Source: Desulfatibacillum sp. (GTDB taxonomy: Bacteria > Desulfobacterota > Desulfobacteria > Desulfobacterales > Desulfatibacillaceae). From it: 64,000 nt of DNA. Positions within the stretch are counted from its first letter, which is position 1, and every line of letters starts with the position of its first letter. Position numbers and translations under genes: made by a program. Below, piece after piece: positions 35,764 to 45,165 of the stretch. The stretch lies in NCBI GenBank assembly GCA_016342355.1, contig JAEINP010000013.1, positions 48,514 through 112,513 on the forward strand, written 5' to 3'. The notes under the pieces are model-generated. The model was given only the letters and a program-made list of their open reading frames with translations, made no database searches and was not told the origin of the DNA.

Positions 35764-36219
35764 TCACTCAATGAACTTCATCGCCTTGGTTTTAAGCCCC
35801 TTGCCCGGCAGAATCATCAATGATGAGGTGCCATGGGCCACCAGATCCCCGGTTTCGTCATACACCTTTGCCTCGGCATAACTCACGGTTTTTCCCGGGC
35901 GCAGGACCATCCCCACAGCCCGCATCTTCTGGTCGGTCACGGGTTTCAGGTAATTGAGCTTCAGGTCGATGTTGATCAGGCCTGCGTTTTCGGGAATGCG
36001 CAAAAATCCCGCCCAGAATGTGGCCGTATCAATGAGCGTGGCGAACACGCCTCCATGCACGATGCCATAAGGCTGCAAATGCTGCGGCCCGGTGTCCAAC
36101 ACGATCTCGGCCATGTCAAAGTCAATGGCCGCCAGCCGCATGGACATGTGCTTGGGGTATGGGCTGGTGTTGATGGTATGCTTTATTTCCTCGATAAACT
36201 CCGGGTTCACGGTCTGCAT
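35764..36219 (-). CDS. PaaI-like hotdog thioesterase
   Basis: 151 residues, one hotdog domain. QPYGIVHGGVFATLIDTATFW holds the conserved H-G-G-x3-x-L-x-D pattern of PaaI-type acyl-CoA thioesterases, which hydrolyse acyl- or aroyl-CoA in the cytosol. It lies 33 bases upstream of the Crp/Fnr gene on the same strand. Substrate unknown. Confidence 0.85.
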   Translation of the reverse strand: MQTVNPEFIEEIKHTINTSPYPKHMSMRLAAIDFDMAEIVLDTGPQHLQPYGIVHGGVFATLIDTATFWAGFLRIPENAGLINIDLKLNYLKPVTDQKMRAVGMVLRPGKTVSYAEAKVYDETGDLVAHGTSSLMILPGKGLKTKAMKFIE

Positions 36220-36253
36220 CGCTTCTCCCTGATATTTTCACAAAAAAAAATAT

Positions 36254-36750
36254 TTACGGCTTCCCCCGTTCCATGGCCATGTTCATGAAGGTTTCATAAA
36301 TATGGACCGGCGGCACGTATTGATCGGGTTTTTCTTTTTGTTTGTACAACATGGCTCCGGAAGGGCATTCAGTAACGCATACGCCGCAACCGATGCACCT
36401 GTCCGGGTTGACGTGCGCCGTTTCGTCCACAGTGATGGCGTCCATGTGGCAGCGATCCGCACAGGCGCCGCAGGCCACGCAGCTCTCTTCGTCCACCCGG
36501 GCGTAATAGCTGGTATGCACATAGCGTCCCGGCTTGTCCATGGCTTTGATGTTTTTCAGGAAAAGGCAGCAACACCCGCAACACATGCACAACGTGGCCG
36601 GATTTTGCGAGTTGCTCGGTTGCAGCACTAAACCGGCCTTGCGGCCTTTTTCCAAAACGTCCAGGGCTTCTTCCACGCCAATGTCCCGGCCCAGGTTGTT
36701 CTCTTCACAATAATACGCTCCGGCGCCAAAAAACAAGCACACATCCAAAG
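36254..36750 (-). pseudogene. 5'-truncated Fe-S protein gene (relative of 29021-30325)
   Basis: The C-terminal 165 residues of a protein like the winged-helix/ferredoxin gene: CLFFGAGAYYC at the break, then CMCCGCCC and the two clusters CVACGACADRCH and CIGCGVCVTECP. The intact relative has about 200 residues more before this point. Upstream of about 36750 the frame runs into antisense of an AraC gene, so the open frame visible to 36985 is chimeric. It could still be translated from a chance start, but the N-terminal domain is lost. Confidence 0.75.
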
Positions 36751-36754
36751 GAGT

Positions 36755-37090
36755 GGAGACAAGGAGATTTTGGCGGTCCAAGGGTGGATGGAGGAGCAAT
36801 TTGGACAGAGCATAACCATGGAAGATGCGGCCAGCTATGCGGGACTCAGTTCCCGGCATTTCAAACGGCGTTTTAAAAAAGCCACGGACGAAACCCCATT
36901 GAACTATCTGCAGCAAATTCGAATGGAGGCCGCCAAAAAATACCTGGAAACCACCATGGACAACATTGATGAAATCACCCGCCAAGTGGGATACGAGGAC
37001 GCCAGCACCTTTCGCCGTTTATTCAAGAAACACACAGCCCTCTCCCCCCGGGAATACCGGGACAAGTTCGCCGTTCACCTTGTCGCCTGA
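36755..37090 (+). pseudogene. 5'-truncated AraC-family regulator gene (C-terminal HTH only)
   Basis: From GDKEILAVQGWM the frame encodes a complete AraC/XylS double helix-turn-helix, including GLSSRHFKRRFKKAT and VGYEDASTFRRLFKKHT and ending SPREYRDKF. The N-terminal effector domain (GlxA/DJ-1-like in such proteins) is missing: the sequence immediately upstream belongs to the reversed Fe-S gene. No ribosome site precedes the first starts. The break with the Fe-S gene is at about 36745-36760. Confidence 0.75.
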
Positions 37091-37189
37091 ATAGGCGTCT
37101 CTCCAATAGCTGTGTTTTTTTGTGTGATAGGAACAAAAAGCAGCGGTGTAAAAACAAATTGCTTGCCAATCCGCTTCTTGTATATATAT

Positions 37190-37205
37190 TTAAGTATATA
37201 CTTAA
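37190..37205. promoter_or_regulatory. VapB-type palindromic operator
   Basis: TTAAGTATATACTTAA, a perfect 16-bp palindrome, with a second GTATATA arm at 37180-37186. It ends where the AAGGAGG ribosome site of the antitoxin begins, the normal arrangement for autoregulation by an AbrB-fold antitoxin complex. Confidence 0.7.
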
Positions 37206-37214
37206 GGAGGCCAG

Positions 37215-37442
37215 ATGAAAACTGCAAAATTGTTTAAAAATGGCAACAGTCAGGCAGTAGGATTACCCAAGGAATTTCAATTTTTGGGGGATGAGGTGTT
37301 TATCAAGAAGGTCGGAAGGATCGTGGTGCTTTCCCCCAAGGAAGATCCCTGGGATTCGCTTATTCAGAGTCTGGACATGTTTACAGAGGATTTTATGGAG
37401 ACCAGGATTCAACCGGAGATAGAGGATCGGGACTCTTTATAA
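37215..37442 (+). CDS. vapB: VapB/VagC-family antitoxin
   Basis: 75 residues with a SpoVT-AbrB/VagC swapped-hairpin N-terminus: MKTAKLFKNGNSQAVGLPKE, followed by the FLGDEVFIKKVGRIVVLSP strand and an acidic tail (residues 45-75) that should bind the toxin. AAGGAGG precedes the ATG and the gene overlaps the toxin start by one base (TAATG). Expected to bind the adjacent palindrome and to neutralise the PIN-domain toxin. Confidence 0.9.
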   Translation: MKTAKLFKNGNSQAVGLPKEFQFLGDEVFIKKVGRIVVLSPKEDPWDSLIQSLDMFTEDFMETRIQPEIEDRDSL

Positions 37443-37849
37443 TGCGGTACATGCTAGACACAAATATCTGCATTTACATCATCAAAAAGAAGCCGTCGAG
37501 TGTTCTTGCAAGGCTTCGGGAAATCCCTGTTTCTGATGTTTGTATTTCATCCATTACTTTGGCGGAACTGGAATATGGAATAGCAAAAAGCGCTCGTCCT
37601 CAGCAAAATCTGGAAGCCTTGTCAGGTTTTCTGGCTCCCCTGGAGCTGGTGGAATTTGGCCCGGATGCCGCATCCTCCTATGGAATCCTGAGAGCCGCGC
37701 TTGAAAAAATGGGGCAGCCGATTGGTTCCATGGACATGCTGATTGCTGCTCACTCATTGAGCATGGCCCTGACTCTGGTTACAAACAATGAACGGGAATT
37801 TGCGCGAGTGCCGGGGCTTCTATTGGAGAATTGGGCATCTTTCCAATAG
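37442..37849 (+). CDS. vapC: VapC-family PIN-domain toxin
   Basis: 135 residues with a PIN nuclease fold. The metal-binding acidic residues are visible: Asp6 in MLDTNI, Glu42 in TLAELEYG, Asp98 in GSMDMLIAAH, and the TNNEREFARVPGL signature of VapC. These toxins cleave tRNA or rRNA to arrest growth. It shares a base with the antitoxin stop. It lies among truncated genes, in keeping with mobile-module behaviour. Confidence 0.92.
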   Translation: MRYMLDTNICIYIIKKKPSSVLARLREIPVSDVCISSITLAELEYGIAKSARPQQNLEALSGFLAPLELVEFGPDAASSYGILRAALEKMGQPIGSMDMLIAAHSLSMALTLVTNNEREFARVPGLLLENWASFQ

Positions 37850-37995
37850 ATTGCTAGTTTCTTCCCATCTAATCTTTGGTCCGTTTATGCCCGCAATTCG
37901 CAGGCCATTATTGACGTGTTTTCAGAGATAACAAATTCGAGGTGCAATCCGGATGGTCCGGTAGATTTTCTTAGGCGTGTGGCAGGGGACTGATA

Positions 37996-38373
37996 TTACG
38001 CCACGGGCTGCTCCAAAAGTTCGCGGACCGCTTCGATGATTTTGATTCTTTCCACGGGTTTGGTGAAGGTATGGGTCACCCCCATGCGTTTGGGCAGGGA
38101 CAGGTGGTCTTCCGCGTCCAGGAAGCCGCCCCCGCTCATGGCGATGATTTTGGCGTTTGGGTAGTGGGTTTTGAATTCGTTGATGGTTTCGATCCCCCCC
38201 TTGACCGGCATGATGATGTCCGTGATGATCACGTCCGCCGGTTCCTTGGCCTGGATTTCCAAAGCCTGTTTGCCATCCCGGGCTTCGGCCACGGCATAGC
38301 CTTCGTTGACCAGCATTTTGTGGAGCATTTTGCGGATATAGGGGTCATCATCAATGATAAGGATGCGCGACAT
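37996..38373 (-). CDS. Stand-alone CheY-like response regulator
   Basis: 125 residues, receiver domain only. LIIDDDP provides the acidic pocket, the acceptor Asp is in VIITDIIMPVKGG, and the switch Thr/Ser and FTKPVE Lys are present. The open frame continues upstream to 38646, but the start at 38373 fits homology and has AAAGGCAG just before it. It has no output domain. It lies divergent from the glycyl radical enzyme gene and might receive phosphate from an unlinked hybrid kinase. Partner unknown. Confidence 0.85.
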   Translation of the reverse strand: MSRILIIDDDPYIRKMLHKMLVNEGYAVAEARDGKQALEIQAKEPADVIITDIIMPVKGGIETINEFKTHYPNAKIIAMSGGGFLDAEDHLSLPKRMGVTHTFTKPVERIKIIEAVRELLEQPVA

Positions 38374-38633
38374 TGTCTGCCTTTCGTCCAGGGTTGAGGT
38401 ATAAAAATTAACACCATGCAATTTTCGTTCCGAATTTGCCAGATTTCCAGCCCCAACGCAAAGGCCCCTTGCTACAAATCCCCGGGCGTGATATCGTAAT
38501 CCAACAGGACAACACGGGCTCTTCCACGGATAATTCGTCCCGCCCCTGACCAGCCTTCCCGGGCGCAAAGCATACTCTTTATAGCGGGCGAATCGTCTGA
38601 TTTCAGCGTCTTCACGGCCTAAAGGAGGATGGC

Positions 38634-41150
38634 ATGGCTGGCTCAAACACCCAACTCAAACACCACCCGGTCAAGGAGCCCAAAGGGCTTTCCCCACGCA
38701 TCACATGGCTCCGGGACTATTATTTCCAAGGCGCAAACAGGGCCTGGAACAACGAGTTCACCGCGTGGTCCACAGGAACCCCCTGGGACGAAATTTATGA
38801 CGAATTAACTTTTTATATCGTACCGGAAACCTACGCTTTTCTCCAAACCTTCTGCTCCTCCTTTCTCCAGGCTGCCCGGAATGTTCCCCTGTGTGGGGAG
38901 TTTTGGGACCTGAGCCTTCCTGAAAGAAGAGCCTGGTTTGTCCGGGAAGTGGTCGCCAAACTCCTCCCTGCGGAAATCCTTCCCGGAGACCTCATCGCCG
39001 GAGGACGCTTCAATATTCAGACATCCCTGTGCCTGGATCAAAAGGAAACCAAAGTCCGCAAAGCCCTTGTCCAGGGCAAAAAGGGCGCCAGAGCCCAAAT
39101 GAAATGGTTTCACGACCACGGATACGGCAACGCCGGAGCCACATCCGGGCACCTGATCCCGGGCTATGAAGACCTTCTGAAACGCGGCTGGAAAGGGGTC
39201 CATGATGACCTCGCCTCCCGCCTGGAGGCCCTGGGGCCTGACAAACAGGATTCCCCCGGGGCCTGCCAGCTGAAAGCCATGATCACCGCCTCCACCATGC
39301 CCCGGGACCTGGCCGCCCGCTACGCAGCCCTGGCCCGTGAAATGGAGGCAAAGGAACCGGATTCAGCCCGCAAGGAAGAACTTGCCCGCATGGCCCAAAA
39401 TTTGGACCACACCCCCTGGCATCCCCCCCGGGACTTCTGGGAGGCCATCCAGGCCCTGTGGATCACCCATATGCTGGTCATGAGCGATGAAAACTACCCC
39501 GGCCCGGGTGTCTCCTTTGGGCGCATCGACCAATACCTCCTGCCCTATTGGGAGGCGTCCCTGGCTCAGGGCATGGACCGGGAATGGGGCAAGGAGATTT
39601 TGAAGTGCTTCTGGATTCACGCCAATACAGCCTACGACGCCCTGATCCGCACCGGCGGCAACGGCGGCATCACCGCAGGCTACGGCCAGCTCATCACCCT
39701 GTCCGGCATGGGCGCCGATGGTCAGGATCTTACCAATGACCTCACCTATCTGCTCCTGGAAGTCATTGACGAAATGTCGCCCATCCTGGAGCCCAAGCCC
39801 AATGTGAGGCTTCACGCCAATACGCCCGACGCCCTGTACGATACCATCATCGACATGATCGCCGAAAGCCAGGGCGCTCCGTTCCTTCTCAATTTCGACG
39901 AACGCTCCATGGCGGGCATGATGCGGGAGGCCGCCAAAGCAGGCCGCCAGGACCTCATCAACGCCTCCAATGTGTGGCAATACGCCCCCGTGGGCTGCCT
40001 GGAAAACACCATGGCGGGCAACGACCGCTCCGGTACCGTGGACATCAACCTGAACCTCCTGAAGGCCGTGGAATTCGCCCTCACCGGAGGGGCAGACCTC
40101 GTGCCTTACAAGGACACGATCATGGGCAAGGCCTATCCCATAGATTTCGGCGGCCTGCCCACCGGAGACCCCACGGAATTCACCGTGTTCGAGGAGTTTT
40201 TCGCCGCTTTCGCCAAGCAGACCCGCCACATCATCAAAAAGGCCATGGACCTTTACGAAACCAGCGAAAGCATTAGGGCCGAGTTCAGCCCCACCCCTTA
40301 TCTTTCGTGCCTTGTGAAAGGGTGCGCCGAAAAAGCCCTGGACATCACCCAAGGCGGGGCGGAACTGAGTTTGGTCACCATCGAGGCTGTCACCTTCGCC
40401 ACCACCGTGGATTCGCTTTTGGCGGTCCAATACCTGGTCTTCGACGAAAAACTCTGCACCATGGCCGATCTTATCCAGGCCCTGAAGGATAACTGGGAAG
40501 GTCATGACATCCTGGCGGCCAGAGCCAAATTCAAGGCCCCCAAATATGGTCGGGACGACGATAAAGCCGATGCAATGGCCCGTAAGGTCATGGACCTTTG
40601 GACCGAGGAAACCTGGAAACACAAAACCCGGTCCACAGGCCGCCAGGCCCGCCCGGGCATGCTTTCCTGGAACTATTGGGTCGGGGACGGATACATCCTT
40701 CCGGCAAGCCCGGACGGACGGCCCAAGGGACAGTTCCTTTCCAACGCCATTTGTCCCACCAACGGCGCCGATATCAACGGTCCCACGTCCAACGCCAATT
40801 CCGTGGGCAAGGCCATGGGTGGGCGCGTGTCCGGCAAGGGCGATTATGGCAATTACCTGAACAGCCTGCCCAACGGCGCCAGCCACACTATCACCTTCAA
40901 CCCTTCCATCCTGGCGGACCCGGATCACCGGGAGAAATTCAAGGCTTACCTTAAAGGCTATGTGCAAAACGGCGGCACAGCCCTCCAGATCAACATGCTG
41001 GATGCGGGCATGCTCCGGGACGCCCAAAAAAATCCCGCGGACTACCGTCACCTGCTGGTGCGCATTACCGGCTACAACGCCTATTTCACCAGTATCGGCA
41101 AGGAACTGCAGAACGAAGTCATAGCACGGCTTTCCCATGAAGGCCTTTAA
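38634..41150 (+). CDS. Glycyl radical enzyme, C-x-E subtype
   Basis: 838 residues of the PFL-like glycyl radical family. The thiyl Cys455 is in PVGCLEN, with Glu457 two residues later (C-x-E), and the radical-bearing Gly813 is in RITGYNAYF close to the C-terminus. A C-x-E active site is typical of eliminating or decarboxylating members (glycerol/propanediol dehydratase, CutC, hydroxyphenylacetate decarboxylase) and differs, as far as I know, from hydrocarbon-adding succinate synthases. The following residues (NTMAGNDRSGTVD) do not match a subtype I can name. It forms an operon with an activase, and no small subunit gene is adjacent. AAAGGAGG precedes the ATG. The enzyme needs anoxia; the reaction is undetermined. 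Confidence 0.85.
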   Translation: MAGSNTQLKHHPVKEPKGLSPRITWLRDYYFQGANRAWNNEFTAWSTGTPWDEIYDELTFYIVPETYAFLQTFCSSFLQAARNVPLCGEFWDLSLPERRAWFVREVVAKLLPAEILPGDLIAGGRFNIQTSLCLDQKETKVRKALVQGKKGARAQMKWFHDHGYGNAGATSGHLIPGYEDLLKRGWKGVHDDLASRLEALGPDKQDSPGACQLKAMITASTMPRDLAARYAALAREMEAKEPDSARKEELARMAQNLDHTPWHPPRDFWEAIQALWITHMLVMSDENYPGPGVSFGRIDQYLLPYWEASLAQGMDREWGKEILKCFWIHANTAYDALIRTGGNGGITAGYGQLITLSGMGADGQDLTNDLTYLLLEVIDEMSPILEPKPNVRLHANTPDALYDTIIDMIAESQGAPFLLNFDERSMAGMMREAAKAGRQDLINASNVWQYAPVGCLENTMAGNDRSGTVDINLNLLKAVEFALTGGADLVPYKDTIMGKAYPIDFGGLPTGDPTEFTVFEEFFAAFAKQTRHIIKKAMDLYETSESIRAEFSPTPYLSCLVKGCAEKALDITQGGAELSLVTIEAVTFATTVDSLLAVQYLVFDEKLCTMADLIQALKDNWEGHDILAARAKFKAPKYGRDDDKADAMARKVMDLWTEETWKHKTRSTGRQARPGMLSWNYWVGDGYILPASPDGRPKGQFLSNAICPTNGADINGPTSNANSVGKAMGGRVSGKGDYGNYLNSLPNGASHTITFNPSILADPDHREKFKAYLKGYVQNGGTALQINMLDAGMLRDAQKNPADYRHLLVRITGYNAYFTSIGKELQNEVIARLSHEGL

Positions 41151-41160
41151 CGGAGGGGGG

Positions 41161-42114
41161 ATGCAGGGCAGGATTTTTTCCATCCAGAGGATGTCCACCG
41201 AAGACGGCCCGGGAATCCGGACCACCGTATTCATGAAAGGATGCAGTTTGGCCTGCACATGGTGCCATAACCCGGAAAGCATCTCCGCATTGCCCCAGGC
41301 CCAGTGGATCGGCTCCCGGTGCATTGGCTGCCGTACATGCATGGAGGTTTGCCCCCATAACGCCCTGGAACTCACTCCCCGGGGCATGGCCATCGACCGG
41401 GGCCTGTGTGAGGGTTGTGGCCGATGCGCCAATGAATGCCCGTCCACCGCCATGGAAATCCTGGGGGAAGACCGTTCCCTGGACGAACTGGTGGGGGAAG
41501 TGGAAAAGGACCGGGCCTATTTTGAAAACTCAGGGGGAGGCGTGACCATCTCGGGCGGCGAACCTGCCCTCCAGACAGCTTTTACGGCGTCTTTCCTGCA
41601 GGCCTGCCAGGGCAAAAATCTTCATACAGCCCTGGATACCTGCGGCATGTGCAAGCCCGCTGCCCTGGAGCAGATTTTGCCCCACGCAAATCTGGTGCTT
41701 TTTGACGTCAAGTTTGCGGACAATACCTTGCACAAAAAGTTCACAGGGGCTCCCAATAAGGGCATTCTGGACAATCTCCTGGCTATTAATACATTTATGG
41801 AAAGGGATAACACCCCGCAGCAGCTATGGATTCGTACGCCGCTCATTCCAGACGCCACGGCCACCGGAGAAAATATTCTAAATATTGGCAGGTTTCTTGC
41901 TTCTCATTTGGGACAAGCCTTTTCCCGATGGGAGCTGTGCGCCTTCAATAACCTGTGCAGGGATAAATATACGCGTCTCGGCCAGGTATGGGATTTTGCA
42001 GACACACCCCTCATGGCAAGGGATGAACTGGAGAGCCTGGAGTCCGTTGCCAAAAGCTCGGGCGTTGATCCTGCGATTGTTTTTGCCACTGGCGCCACAC
42101 GGACCGAAGACTGA
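41161..42114 (+). CDS. Glycyl radical enzyme activase (radical SAM)
   Basis: 317 residues from the chosen start. GGAGG sits four bases before the ATG at 41161; an in-frame ATG at 41137 overlaps the glycyl radical enzyme gene but lacks a ribosome site. The radical-SAM CxxxCxxC is in GCSLACTWCHN. Two extra 4Fe-4S motifs (CIGCRTCMEVCP and CEGCGRCANECP) form the ferredoxin insert typical of activases other than PFL-AE. SGGEPALQ and a DTCG segment complete the SAM fold. It installs the glycyl radical on the upstream enzyme, from which it is 10 bases away. Confidence 0.9.
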   Translation: MQGRIFSIQRMSTEDGPGIRTTVFMKGCSLACTWCHNPESISALPQAQWIGSRCIGCRTCMEVCPHNALELTPRGMAIDRGLCEGCGRCANECPSTAMEILGEDRSLDELVGEVEKDRAYFENSGGGVTISGGEPALQTAFTASFLQACQGKNLHTALDTCGMCKPAALEQILPHANLVLFDVKFADNTLHKKFTGAPNKGILDNLLAINTFMERDNTPQQLWIRTPLIPDATATGENILNIGRFLASHLGQAFSRWELCAFNNLCRDKYTRLGQVWDFADTPLMARDELESLESVAKSSGVDPAIVFATGATRTED

Positions 42115-42153
42115 TTTTTCAACCCTTGGGAAAGGACCGGTTTGGGAGATAAA

Positions 42154-42999
42154 ATGGAATCAAATAATTTTTTTAACGACACGGACATGGCGGCCCTGGA
42201 GCCGGAAACCAAAATCGGACTTTTGGCCACAATCAATCCCCAGGGCCAGCCCCACATCACCCTCATAACCTCCCTCCAGGCGGGAGGACCCCGGCAGGTT
42301 ATCTGGGGACAATTTACCCAGGGGCAAAGCAAAATCCATGTGAAGTCCAACCCCCGCACCGCTTTTTTGATCCTCACCCTGGACCGGAAAATCCGGACTG
42401 GCAAGGCCCTGTGGAAGGAAGAAAAAAAAACCGGTCCTGAATTTGAAATGTATAATGAAAAACCCATGTTCCGGTACAATGCCTATTTCGGCATCCATAC
42501 GGTTCACTATATGGACCTGCTGGAAAAGCAAGGCCCCAAGGGCCTGCCCCTTGCCCGCCTGGGCGCGGCAATCGCCGCCACACGCCTGACAGGCAAGGCT
42601 GGAAAGGCTCCCCGGGAACTGGGTGTTTTAAAACCTTGGTCGCAGAGTCTGTTTAACCGCCTGGATGCCCTCAAATTCATATCATGGATAGGGGAGGACG
42701 GCTTTCCCGTCATCGTTCCCATATTGCAATGCATGGCCCCGTCGGACAGCCGTTTGGTTTTTTCGCCCCTGGCTTATTCCTCCCAACTGAAAACCCTGGA
42801 AAAAGGCCGCGATGTCGCCATATTCGGCCTGACCATGAAGATGGAAGATATTCTGGTGCGCGGGTTTTTTCGCGGGTTTTTTCGTAAACGCGGTATGTCT
42901 ATAGGCATGATCGACATCAACTGGGTATACAATTCCATGCCGCCTGTGTCCGGACAGGTTTATCCTGTCACGGAATTGAAACCCGTAACGGAGTTCTGA
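42154..42999 (+). CDS. Pyridoxamine 5'-phosphate oxidase-like flavin-binding protein
   Basis: 281 residues. A split beta-barrel near the N-terminus (KIGLLATINPQGQPHITLIT) resembles the PNPOx/FMN-binding family; the remaining part is longer than usual and contains a second beta-rich domain (FPVIVPILQC...). It begins 39 bases after the activase, start ATG at 42154 with GGGAGA upstream; a TTG at 42142 is the alternative. The FMN or other cofactor is not certain. It may be an accessory redox or reactivation protein for the glycyl radical system, but this rests only on position. Confidence 0.65.
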   Translation: MESNNFFNDTDMAALEPETKIGLLATINPQGQPHITLITSLQAGGPRQVIWGQFTQGQSKIHVKSNPRTAFLILTLDRKIRTGKALWKEEKKTGPEFEMYNEKPMFRYNAYFGIHTVHYMDLLEKQGPKGLPLARLGAAIAATRLTGKAGKAPRELGVLKPWSQSLFNRLDALKFISWIGEDGFPVIVPILQCMAPSDSRLVFSPLAYSSQLKTLEKGRDVAIFGLTMKMEDILVRGFFRGFFRKRGMSIGMIDINWVYNSMPPVSGQVYPVTELKPVTEF

Positions 43000-43022
43000 T
43001 CGGCTAAAGCCGGAGATCAAGA

Positions 43023-45080
43023 ATGCAAGACGACATTAACGCACAAAAACCTTTGAACTTCCTCCAAATGCTGCAAAAGGCCGAGGAAGAAAAAAAGTCA
43101 GGGGAAATGTCCCCGGAATACGCCCAATGGCTGGTGGAAATCGAAGGGCACCTTCGGGCTTTCATGACCAACGCCACCAATTTCGCCGTGTACAGGTTTG
43201 TGCGGGACGATAACAGCCCCTACGGGGTGGAAGTGGTTTTTGTCAGCCCTTCCATGGCTGACATATTGGGTGTGGAAGACCCCACCCAGATCCATCTGTG
43301 GTTTGAAAACGCCCATCCCGATCATTACGAACGCATAGTCCGGGCCAATATGGAGGCCTTCGAAACCCTCAAGATTGATGAAACCATAAAGATTTTGCAC
43401 GAACCTTCCCAGGAGTGGCGATGGATTCGTGCCGTAGGCACGGGCAGCCAGGACTCCGCGGGCGCTCCCATGTACGCCAACGGCATCATCATTGACGTGA
43501 CTGAACAAAAGGAAATGGAGCAGGCTCACAAGGAAAGCGAGGAAAAATACCGGGAACTGGTTGAAAACATCAATGACGTGGTTTTTGCTCTTGATGGCAA
43601 AGGGCGGTGTACTTACATCAGCCCGGTCGTCAAAACCATCATGGGGGTGGAGCCCGAAAGCCTCATTGGAAAAACCCTTCAGGACTTCATACACAAGGAC
43701 GATGTGCAAATCTCCCGGGAAAATGCCGTCAAAATCATGGAGGGCAATCCCCTTCAATCCGAATACCGGGTCAGGGCTGTGGACGGGAAAACACGTTGGG
43801 TCCGTGCTTCCAGCCGTCCCATCATGGAGGATGGCAAGGTGACCGGAATTCGAGGTACTTTCCGGGATGTTACCGACTATATGAAGGCCCAGGAGGATAA
43901 AAAACGCCTGGAAGAACAATTGGAACACTCCCAAAAGCTGGAGGCCATCGGCACCCTGGCTGGAGGTATCGCCCATAATCTTAATAATGTTCTCTATCCT
44001 ATTTTGGGATATACCGAAATGGCCATAGAGGACATTCCCGAAGACAGCCCGGCCCAGGAAAGCCTCCAGGAAGTGCTTCATGCGGCGGACAGGGCCAGGG
44101 AACTGGTATTTCAGATCCTGACCTATTCCCGCCGTTCCGAAGAAAAACTGGAACCCATAGACCTGGGCCCCATCATGAAAGAAGTAATCAAACTCATTTC
44201 CGCCGCTGTGCCTTCCACCATAAAAGTGGAACAAAGCCTGGCGCCCAACTGCCCGGCTGTCCTGGCCGATTCGGCCCAGATCCATCATGTCATCATGAAT
44301 TTGTGCACCAATGCCTACCACTCCATGCGGGATACCGGCGGAATCCTGGATGTGGCCCTCAGTCATGTGGAGTACAAAGAAGGACAAAAAACTCCGGTCG
44401 TCAATATGGCAACCGGGGAATACGTCAGGATAAGCGTTACAGACCAGGGCCAGGGTATTGAACCGGAGGTCAGGGAAAGAATTTTTGAGCCCTATTTCAC
44501 CACCAAGGGAGTGGGGGAGGGCACAGGGATGGGTCTTGCCCTTGCCCTTGCTATTGTGACCAAGGTGAGCGGGTTCATCGATGTCACAAGCGTGCCCGGC
44601 AAAGGCTCAACTTTTGACCTGTATTTTCCTGTTACGGATAAGGTGCCTGTCACTCCCATACCTGAATACCATGGGCCCGCCCCCCGTGGTGGGGAGCACA
44701 TCATGCTGGTGGAGGACGACCAGCAAATCCTCAGAATGACTCACCAAATGCTGGAACGCCAAGGATATAAGATCAGCCCCTTTGATAGCGGAATCGATGC
44801 GCTGGAGGCATTTTTTGACAATCCAGGAGACTATGACCTTGTGATTACCGACATGACCATGCCCATCATGACAGGGGATCAACTGGCGGTGGAAATCATG
44901 AACAAAAGCCCCGAAACTCCGGTCATCCTGTGCACGGGATTTTCTGAACACATCTCCAAGGAACAGGCAGAGGCCTTGGGCGTGGCAGCCTTTCTCATGA
45001 AACCCATGGCGCGGAATCGGGTGGCGGGCATTGTCCGAAAGGTTCTGGACAAAGCCCGGGAAAAATCCGGGAAAGATTAA
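43023..45080 (+). CDS. Soluble hybrid histidine kinase with two PAS domains
   Basis: 685 residues. N-terminal PAS-like region (about 40-165) and a canonical PAS at about 180-300 (SEEKYRELVENINDVVFAL), HisKA with GGIAHNLNN (Asn replaces the usual Asp after His), HATPase (TDQGQGIEPEV, GTGMGL) and C-terminal receiver (DLVITDMTMPIMTGD, LMKPM). No membrane helix is visible. It begins 24 bases after the flavoprotein gene, so it may be co-transcribed with the glycyl radical genes and could sense a related cytosolic signal. The output partner is not local. Confidence 0.88.
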   Translation: MQDDINAQKPLNFLQMLQKAEEEKKSGEMSPEYAQWLVEIEGHLRAFMTNATNFAVYRFVRDDNSPYGVEVVFVSPSMADILGVEDPTQIHLWFENAHPDHYERIVRANMEAFETLKIDETIKILHEPSQEWRWIRAVGTGSQDSAGAPMYANGIIIDVTEQKEMEQAHKESEEKYRELVENINDVVFALDGKGRCTYISPVVKTIMGVEPESLIGKTLQDFIHKDDVQISRENAVKIMEGNPLQSEYRVRAVDGKTRWVRASSRPIMEDGKVTGIRGTFRDVTDYMKAQEDKKRLEEQLEHSQKLEAIGTLAGGIAHNLNNVLYPILGYTEMAIEDIPEDSPAQESLQEVLHAADRARELVFQILTYSRRSEEKLEPIDLGPIMKEVIKLISAAVPSTIKVEQSLAPNCPAVLADSAQIHHVIMNLCTNAYHSMRDTGGILDVALSHVEYKEGQKTPVVNMATGEYVRISVTDQGQGIEPEVRERIFEPYFTTKGVGEGTGMGLALALAIVTKVSGFIDVTSVPGKGSTFDLYFPVTDKVPVTPIPEYHGPAPRGGEHIMLVEDDQQILRMTHQMLERQGYKISPFDSGIDALEAFFDNPGDYDLVITDMTMPIMTGDQLAVEIMNKSPETPVILCTGFSEHISKEQAEALGVAAFLMKPMARNRVAGIVRKVLDKAREKSGKD

Positions 45081-45165
45081 TTTTGCGGGGTCTGCTTGCA
45101 TTTCTTCCAAAATGATGGCACTCTTTTTTCACGATTAAAACGCCAATTCAACCGGGAGAGCCAGC

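Noticed and set aside
36754..36985. N-terminal part of the 243-codon Fe-S frame
   Set aside because: Reads the AraC-type gene in antisense; only the part below about 36750 is real Fe-S homology.
38634..41150. Alkylsuccinate or benzylsuccinate synthase
   Set aside because: Active site has C-x-E, and no small subunits or ligase genes are adjacent; the hydroxyphenylacetate decarboxylase sequence I remember also differs after the Cys.
39363..41453. 696-codon minus-strand open frame
   Set aside because: Antisense of the glycyl radical enzyme, whose catalytic Cys, Gly and ribosome site are clear.
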